Positions 56,852 through 62,696 of a stretch of DNA of 62,696 bases are shown here, one piece after another. The notes beneath the pieces are model-generated. The model was not told the origin of the DNA, did no database searches, and worked only from the letters and a program-made list of their open reading frames with translations. A program made the position numbers and the translations under genes. This DNA is from Chromera velia. Taxonomy: Eukaryota; Sar; Chromeraceae. Numbering within the stretch: the stretch's first letter is position 1; every line of letters starts with the position of its first letter. The stretch covers positions 1-62,696 of the forward strand of contig JAHBMJ010005653.1 of NCBI GenBank assembly GCA_018398765.1, in the 5' to 3' direction.

Positions 56852-57453
56852 CCGTCCAGTTCTTGGACATCGTGTGCGTGGAGTCCTTTGTGTCGTCTTC
56901 ATGTTCGTGTTCGTGCTTGTGCTTGACTTCGTGTGCGCGATGTTTGTGGAGCTGGTGGTCGTCAACGTGCTTTGATGCGTTCGTGTCTGCGTGCTGTGTT
57001 CGTGAGTGAGTGTTCGTGTACTCGTCCAACGGTAATCGACGCGGCCTGACGCGGCGGCGCGGAGAGCGACGGCCTCCCTAGCTTGGACGGAGGGGGACGA
57101 AGGGGGGAAGGAAAGGCCGGGGAGGGTGGAGAGGAGAGCTTCGCCTGCGCTGCTGGGAAGGAGGTACGTGCGTTGTGACAGTCGTAGATTAATGGAATGC
57201 TGCATTGAGATCGTCTGTTTGCTACTCTGTGCACCTGCATGCAATGCGAGGGAATGAAATGGAATGGAACACATAGAATGTAGACACGCAATTGGGGTGA
57301 TCAGGTAGGAAGCTCTGTGTTGCTGTGTTGGTCCCTGTTGCTTTTTCAGGTCCATGTTATGGATCGACATTTTTCTGTCGAGTGTCCCCGCAGAATAGGC
57401 AGCGCATTCGTTTTTCTGTAGTCATTGCGTCTAATTCAAACATTAAGAAGCAT
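56852..57453. repeat. Segmental duplication, copy 2 with upstream block
   Basis: Block 56852-57044 (CCGTCCAGTTCTTGGACATC onward, with TCGTGT repeats) matches 58736-58919. Block 57045-57453 matches 56055-56490. So the unit at 56.85-57.45 kb joins two blocks that also occur separately. Confidence 0.88.
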
Positions 57454-57505
57454 GCTTTAAATTTCTGAATCTGTGTTTGCCTTCATTCGTCCTTGTTGCC
57501 TGCAG

Positions 57506-58022
57506 GGGTGGCGTTGCGGTGGGACTTCTCTCTGCTTCTGCCGCGCCCTACTGGACATGGAGAATGGACATGAAGACGGGAGGGCTGTAGAGAATCCTTC
57601 AGGTCGAACAGATGACGAGATTGGCCGTGCAGGCCGTGGCAGGGGCAGAGGAAGGGGCCGCAACCGTCCAGGGCCAGATAGGGAGGGGTAGAGCGGGCGT
57701 CTGAGAGAACAACGACGGTGTGTCACCTCCCCCCGAAGGACGCAAACCAGAACGAGGGGAAGAAGCCTCCCCTTGTCAACGGTGACTCCGGAGACGGGCA
57801 GAGAGAAGCAGCAGAAATACCCAGAAGAGGAAAAAGAGGAAGAGGGAGAGAAGGACACGAGACATGATGCAGCCCCAATGGGGTCTCTCCCGGTGCAGAG
57901 GGGCCTTCCAGGTTTCCCTGCAGGGAGGGACTTCAGAAATCGATCGAGGGATTTCAGAGACCCCCCCCAACATCCCCGAACGACAGCGTCCCCACACAGG
58001 GGAGGAGAGGTCCCCTTCCCCG
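57506..58022 (+). other. Coding-like region upstream of the 91-bp array, frame unclear
   Basis: An acceptor (gttgcctgcag) precedes 57506, followed by a frame with DMENGHEDGRAVENPSG and an RGRGRGRGR run that stops at 57691. A second frame (57773-58022) is rich in Glu/Lys/Arg with FRNRSRDFRDPPQHP. No single phase explains both, so exon limits are not assigned. Confidence 0.3.
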
Positions 58023-58523
58023 GCAAGCGATTGCCCTTCTATCCTAACACCCCCTCTCTTTTTTCCTTGTTTTGTTTAGAGGTATAGGACTGTCGGGTGT
58101 CACGTACGCGATTGCCCTTCTACCCTAACACCACCTCTCTTTTTTCCTTGTTTTGTTTCGAGGTGTAGGTGTCATCGGTACTGTCGGGTGTCACGTAAGC
58201 GATTGCCCTTCTACCCTAACACCCCCTCTCTTTTTTCCTTGTTTTGTTTCGAGGTGTAGGTGTCATCGGTACTGTCGGGTGTCACGTAAGCGATTGCCCT
58301 TCTACCCTAACACCCCCTCTTTTTTTCCTTTTTTTGTTTCGAGGTGTAGGTGTCATGGGTACTGTCGGGTGTCACGTAAGCGATTGCCCTTCTACCCTAA
58401 CACCCCCTCTTTTTTTTCTTTTTTTTGTTTCGAGGTATAGGTGTCATGGGTACTGTCGGGTGTCACGTAAGCGATTGCCCTTCTATCCTAACACCCCCTC
58501 TCTTTTTTCCTTTTTTTGTTTAG
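58023..58523 (+). repeat. 91-bp tandem array: each unit looks like one intron plus one micro-exon
   Basis: Five and a half units. Inner units read gtaagcgattgcccttct...cctcttttttcc...ttcgag (about 59 bp, intron-like: GTAAG donor, pyrimidine tract, AG end), then GTGTAGGTGTCATCGGTACT plus 12 bases (32 bp, exon-like). The first donor is GCAAGC and the second GTACGC; later ones are GTAAGC. The first and last acceptors are TTTAG, while the inner ones are TTTCGAG. The last acceptor opens a coding-like exon at 58524. Splicing of any donor to the last acceptor would remove the array. Confidence 0.8.
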
Positions 58524-58680
58524 ACCCCCGAGCTCGATAACTGGGGTCACCCTTGGGGGTAGCTTGAGGGGACTGACGAGTTTAGAGCCCTGCGCGATCC
58601 ATCAGATCCCTCCATCAGAGCGGCGTCTCCATTTCCATCCCATACACAAGTCAGACAAGCTTCTCGCTGCACTCAGGCAG
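58524..58680 (+). CDS. Candidate exon following the 91-bp array
   Basis: A strong acceptor (ctctcttttttcctttttttgtttag) opens a frame with ITGVTLGGSLRGLTSLEPCA and HKSDKLLAALRQ, ending at CAG|gtgtat. The composition is protein-like, but there is no recognisable domain. The partner exon upstream is unresolved because three frames compete. Confidence 0.35.
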
Positions 58681-58735
58681 GTGTATGCGAATGAGCAGAG
58701 AGAGAGGGAAAGACGCCAGGTGCTGAGCCTCGCTC

Positions 58736-59260
58736 CGTCCAGTTCTCGGACATCGTGTGCGTGGAGTCCTTTGTGTCGTCGTCATGTTCGTGTTCGTGTT
58801 CGTGTTCGTGCTTGACTTCGTGTGCACGATGTATGTGGAGCTTGTGGTCGTCAACGTGCTTTGATGCGTTCGTGTCTGCGTGCTGTGTTTGTGAGTGAGC
58901 GTACGTGTACTCGTCCAACGGTGATCGACGCGGCCTGATACGGCGCGGGAAGCGGCGAAATCCCGGACGGAATCGGACCGTGGTGGATGGGGAGGGCGGA
59001 GAGCTTCGTGCAAGCTGCTGGAGTGACGGTGGGTCATAACTGTTCCATACGATGTTTCATTGGGCTGGCTCGCTTTCAATCAGTCCTATGCTCTGAAGCA
59101 ACTTAGAATGCGATGAGGAATGGGTAGGCAGGGAAGCGGTAGGAAGCTCTGTGTTGCATGCTTAGTTTCTCTGGCTGTTAGACGCGTTGCTCAACGTGTT
59201 GGACGTTTTGCTGTCGATAGAGACTGCAGGGACTGCAGTGCATTTGTTTTTCTGCTGATG
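58736..59260. repeat. Segmental duplication, copy 3 (diverged)
   Basis: 58736-58919 matches 56852-57044 closely, including the TCGTGT run (longer here). 58920-59260 is a shortened, diverged version of 57045-57453 that keeps GGTAGGAAGCTCTGTGTTGC and the GACTGCAG...CATTTGTTTTTCTG end. Confidence 0.8.
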
Positions 59261-60051
59261 TGATGGCCTGTGCGTCAGTCTGAGATGCCCACAAACTTGC
59301 TTTGCTGAATCATGCATGTGCGTCAAACTTTGCCTTGATGATTCTTTTCCGCAGGGAGCCGCCCGGACTTCATTCTCCTGGACCGCTTCCCTCTCCCTCG
59401 ACGTGAGAGGGGGGGCACGCCTATGGTGTGTGGCGTTCTTCTCTTGATGCAGAAGGAGTAGACGCTTCCCTGGTTCAACCAAGGGGCACCCAGGGGTTGT
59501 GGGTCCTACCTCCGTTCTTTGGGAGATCGAGGCAGCTTGAGGGAATTTGGGAGATGGCGTGGAGGAAGAAAAGCGCAAAGACAAAGACGAAACAACGCTT
59601 TCCTTCTTCTCTTCCTTTCTTTGTTCGTCCCTTCCTTTCTGCCCAGGCAGAATGGCTGACGGTTGTTTGGGGGGTCGGTTGGTCGAACGAACGAATCAAT
59701 TCATTAAGGCTATGAAAACCAAGTGACGCGCTTCCCTCCATCGGAGTAAGAGGGGTGTGACGGAAAGAGGATTGAGAGGAGACCCTCTCAGTGGGAGGAC
59801 AAGAGCTGATCTCTCTGCCGGACGACGAAGAGATTCATGCATATCGTACTGGGAGTGAATCCTCTGAATTTAATGAGGATCCAGGTTGAACTCCTTGTCC
59901 ATTGTCCATCAGCTAGAGCGTGGCACCTCTCGCAGGAAAGCGCTCTCTCTCGCAAGGGGACGGCAGCTAGGGCACCGAGACTCTGGTCGCCCCTCGCTGC
60001 AAGATTCAGCATTTGCTCGCAGGCCCCAACAGAGTGTCCCCCTTCTTTCAG
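59261..60051. other. Region with weak coding signals only
   Basis: Short frames on both strands. The plus-strand piece 59837-60082 contains NPLNLMRIQVELLVHC, which is protein-like, but no boundaries can be fixed. Confidence 0.3.
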
Positions 60052-61017
60052 ACTCTTCTCACGACAGTTGCCGCAGATGTGAGGGTAGAAGAGGTCGAGG
60101 ACTCCGACGCGGATGAAAGCAGCACTGAGGGAAGGGAAGGGAAGGGAAGCGAAACCAAAGCACCACAGCCACAACCCGGAAGGAAACCTCTGATAGAAAT
60201 TATGGTCCAAAAGAGGAATCGCTCACTTCACCAACAAAAGGTGAATCCAGCAGCGTCCAGGACAGCCATGACCCCCATGCACCCTCACAGTACTGGACGC
60301 CGTCTTCAAAGGAATCGCCCCCCTCGGGTGCACAGCCTCTTTTCAAAAACTAGGCGTGAGCCCTAGAAGAGGAAACAAGAGCCTCGCAAGCAGTTCCCCC
60401 CCCGATGCGATGGCCCCATGCAGCCGCAGGAGGAGAGAGACCGCATCTGCAAGGAGACGGGAAGACAGAGAGACCGCCCTGCAGCCTGCTCCGTGTGCCG
60501 CCCTTGTCTCTTCTTTCAGAAGCCCCGAAGCGTTGCCGCCGCCGTGAAACAAATGCGCCCCTCAGATGCAGCTCCAGAGGAGTGGGTGCCTCTGCCAGAT
60601 TCTGAAGTCGCCCCCCCCTCCGAGCTGCCCCCTCACGCCCACACCGGCCCTTATCCCCCACCCGCCCTCAACTCCTCTCGGCCCTCTTCCCCTTCTGTGA
60701 GGGTGAGCCGATCGTCAACAGCAAACGCCAAAAAGGGCATGCAGAGACTCCACTTGTCCACTCCTGCCCCCCATCTTCACAGACAACCCGGGAACGTCGT
60801 CGCTCCGTCTCCCACCCCCCTGCAAGTTGAAAGATCGAAGGCAGCACCCTCGTGCAGAAGGGAACGTCTCACGGCAGTTGTGATAAGGTCAGCGGGTGAA
60901 GAAAGAGCGGTTCACGCCGTCTATCGCTTCTCGAGAAAAATAAGCAGGATTCGTTTTTGCGTTTTCCGTCGTTCCCTGGCGCAGCACAGTTTCATCTTGC
61001 GTCTGCATGGCGATTGA
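60052..61017 (+). CDS. Coding-like region, one frame interrupted by a single TAG
   Basis: A good acceptor (cccttctttcag) opens a frame starting TLLTTVAADVRVEEVEDSDA, then a basic stretch (QKRNRSLHQQKVNP), and a TAG at 60364. The same frame continues beyond it for about 215 codons with CSVCRPCLFFQKPRS and EEWVPLPDSEVAPPSELPP, to 61017. Alternatively a short intron of about 65 bp (C|gtgagc ... catgcag, about 60355-60420) skips the stop but changes frame. No domain recognised. Low-complexity Pro/Ser content is high. Confidence 0.35.
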
Positions 61018-62696
61018 GTTTTCCTCCTGTCAATACATTTTCCTTCTCGTCCTTTTTTCTGTTGTATGTGTCGGTCTGTCGGTCTGTGTGTGTCTGTCTC
61101 TTGCCTATATCGTTCTATCTTTTTTCCATTGTCCCGCCATCTCTGTCCCCCCTTCCGTTACACCTCCTTACCTCACGTTGTCTTTTTGCCTCTCATCCGT
61201 CTCCTCACTGTCTCCGTCTCTCTGCGCGCCCCTCTTCAGCTCTTCCACATGCATTGATTCGCTTATTTCTGTCCTTCTCTGCGCTCACTCGAAAAGAAAA
61301 TGCAGGTGAAGGTTCTCCCCTTTCCGATCGAGCGGTGACAGCTGGAGAATGAGGAATCCAGGGGGCAAGGTCACCACAAACAAGGACACCCATGTCAGCC
61401 AACAAGAAAGGAATCAGACCTTCCCGCAAGCACGGCAATAGAACGGAGGGGCATGCAACCTAGGCCTGGGAAGCACCTCGCATTGGAACACGACCATGCA
61501 GTGTTCTTCACCACTTCCCCCCTTCGTCTGTCAAGCTTGTGTACAGTTTCGATGCCCCTTCAAATTTATGAACCCCAAATCAACTTCCTCCGCATCCCCC
61601 TCTGCCTTCCACGGTCTGCTTCCCACCCTTGAATGACCTGTGTATCCCGAGCCCCCTCACATCTCACCCATTCGCCCCGGTCGTCAGTTCAGCCCCAGAA
61701 AGTCCCCGTCCCCCTTCTTTTGCCGACCTCCCCTCTCTTCGAGGGCCCCTTCCACGGAGACGGCCAATTGCAAGAAAAGGAGAAGAAAGGGGCTGCAATG
61801 AACATCTGCTGGACGCGCCGATCTTCCTTCTATCTGCATGGGCGAGCATGCAGACGTCCATCTTGACACTCTGTCATCAGGCAGCCAGACCGAGCTAGTG
61901 ACACATGTGAGGGAGGAGTTCAGTTCAAGAGGTGACAGTCGGTCCGATACGGCTGCATTCCTTGGAGGTTTATGAAGGAACACACCTCCACACAGCGAAA
62001 CTCCAACGCTGATCTCCTCTCTCTTTTTGGCCCCGCACCTTCGATCGACGCCTTCCTTCTCCCCCCGGCCTCCGATCTTTCCTTTCGCGACATTCGTCAG
62101 CTCTTCCAGACCGGTCTACTGTCCCTCGCCATTTCTGCACAGTCGCACCGGCAATACGCTGTGCAGAGAACAACGTTTTCACCTTCCCCATGGAGACTCT
62201 ACCGTGCCTCCAAGGAGCCCCGCCGGTCTCTTGAATGACCTAGAGCCGGTCTTGCTGATCTCTTCTGTCAAAGAGACAAAAGCAAGCCCTTGCATCTGCC
62301 GCTCTTCCTGACTCCAATTCCTTTCCAGGGAAGTGGATTGGGTGCATGTGCGGTCGTTCGACTGGGCGTCAGGCAAGGGGAAGGACGACGGGAGGGGGCA
62401 GGTGGAGAGGAAATATTTAAAAAGAACGAAAGCATATGGCCCTCCAGCGCTGGCACCACCCCCGACGACTTTCAGAAGGAGGGTGGCCGCGCAACAATGA
62501 CTTCATGACCCAATGGCGGTCTGCGCCTGATCACCAAACGATTGGGGGCGGCCGTAGTTCTTCGCGTCCACATGTGTACACACCTTCAGACTGATCAAGC
62601 GAAGGAGAGAGATGCAAAACACTCGCGGACCCTTTGCTTTCATTCGGGAGAAGTAGGGAGCACCCCAGTCATGAGAAGACGTGCCTCGGTCTTTTG
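61018..62696. other. Right end of window, no confident gene
   Basis: 61018-61290 is pyrimidine-rich and intron-like. A plus-strand frame at about 61972-62238 has LSLFGPAPSIDAFLLPPASD and LSFRDIRQLFQTGLLSLAIS, which looks like protein, but its ends are not supported. It may be a further exon of the gene suggested by the fragments from 53.9 kb onward. Confidence 0.3.

Overview
The window looks like nuclear DNA of a chromerid-type alveolate alga; Chromera velia is my best guess, and the species cannot be proved from the sequence alone. Reasons: multi-exon genes with GT-AG introns that mostly end in (t)gcag, large introns full of CA/GA/TA microsatellites, protist-type ligand-gated channel genes, a signal peptide followed by Phe as in proteins of red-derived plastids, a decayed chromovirus, and a mosaic of balanced-GC gene regions and strongly AT-rich islands. 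Nothing in it looks bacterial. There is one assembly gap (35186-35196). Layout. 0.47-6.37 kb: a complete but dead Ty3/Gypsy chromovirus with paired LTRs and a 5-bp target duplication. 8.08-10.70 kb (minus): a six-exon pentameric ligand-gated ion channel (pLGIC) in which every splice phase agrees. 11.6-13.2 kb (plus): a frameshifted PD-(D/E)XK-nuclease-like ORF. 15.2-18.5 kb (minus): a five-exon P2X-like trimeric channel. 19.5-23.2 kb (plus): a three-exon, 998-residue ankyrin-like protein with a histone-H1-like Lys/Ala tail. 23.7-25.0 kb: a tandem duplication. 25.4-28.7 kb: retroelement debris with a TA-flanked MITE. 28.8-29.9 kb (minus): a protein with two DUF5710-like modules. 30.7-32.2 kb: a decayed minisatellite. 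33.65-40.39 kb (plus): a roughly 11-exon ARM/HEAT-repeat protein bracketed by EF-hands. 41.7-42.1 kb: a small secreted Cys-rich protein. 44.1 kb: an AT-rich element with terminal inverted repeats. 45.2-47.4 kb (minus): a MYND zinc-finger membrane protein. 48.1-50.3 kb (plus, divergent from it): a signal-peptide protein built of 12-residue repeats whose 108-bp DNA unit is open in three reading frames. 50.8-51.8 kb: an IQ-motif protein. 53.8-62.7 kb: duplication-rich sequence with low-confidence exons and a striking 91-bp tandem array in which each unit looks like one intron plus one micro-exon. How the genes relate. There is no operon logic. The most coherent theme is signalling: two unrelated ligand-gated channels lie in the same orientation within 10.5 kb, and the region also holds EF-hand and IQ (Ca2+/calmodulin) proteins. 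The best candidates for something undescribed are the 91-bp intron/micro-exon array (58.02-58.52 kb), the three-frame-open 108-bp repeat gene (48.1-50.3 kb), and the divergent P2X that seems to lack the canonical ATP-contact lysines. Gene models were built by eye from reading frames, splice consensus and phase. Homology calls rest on remembered family motifs, not on searches.
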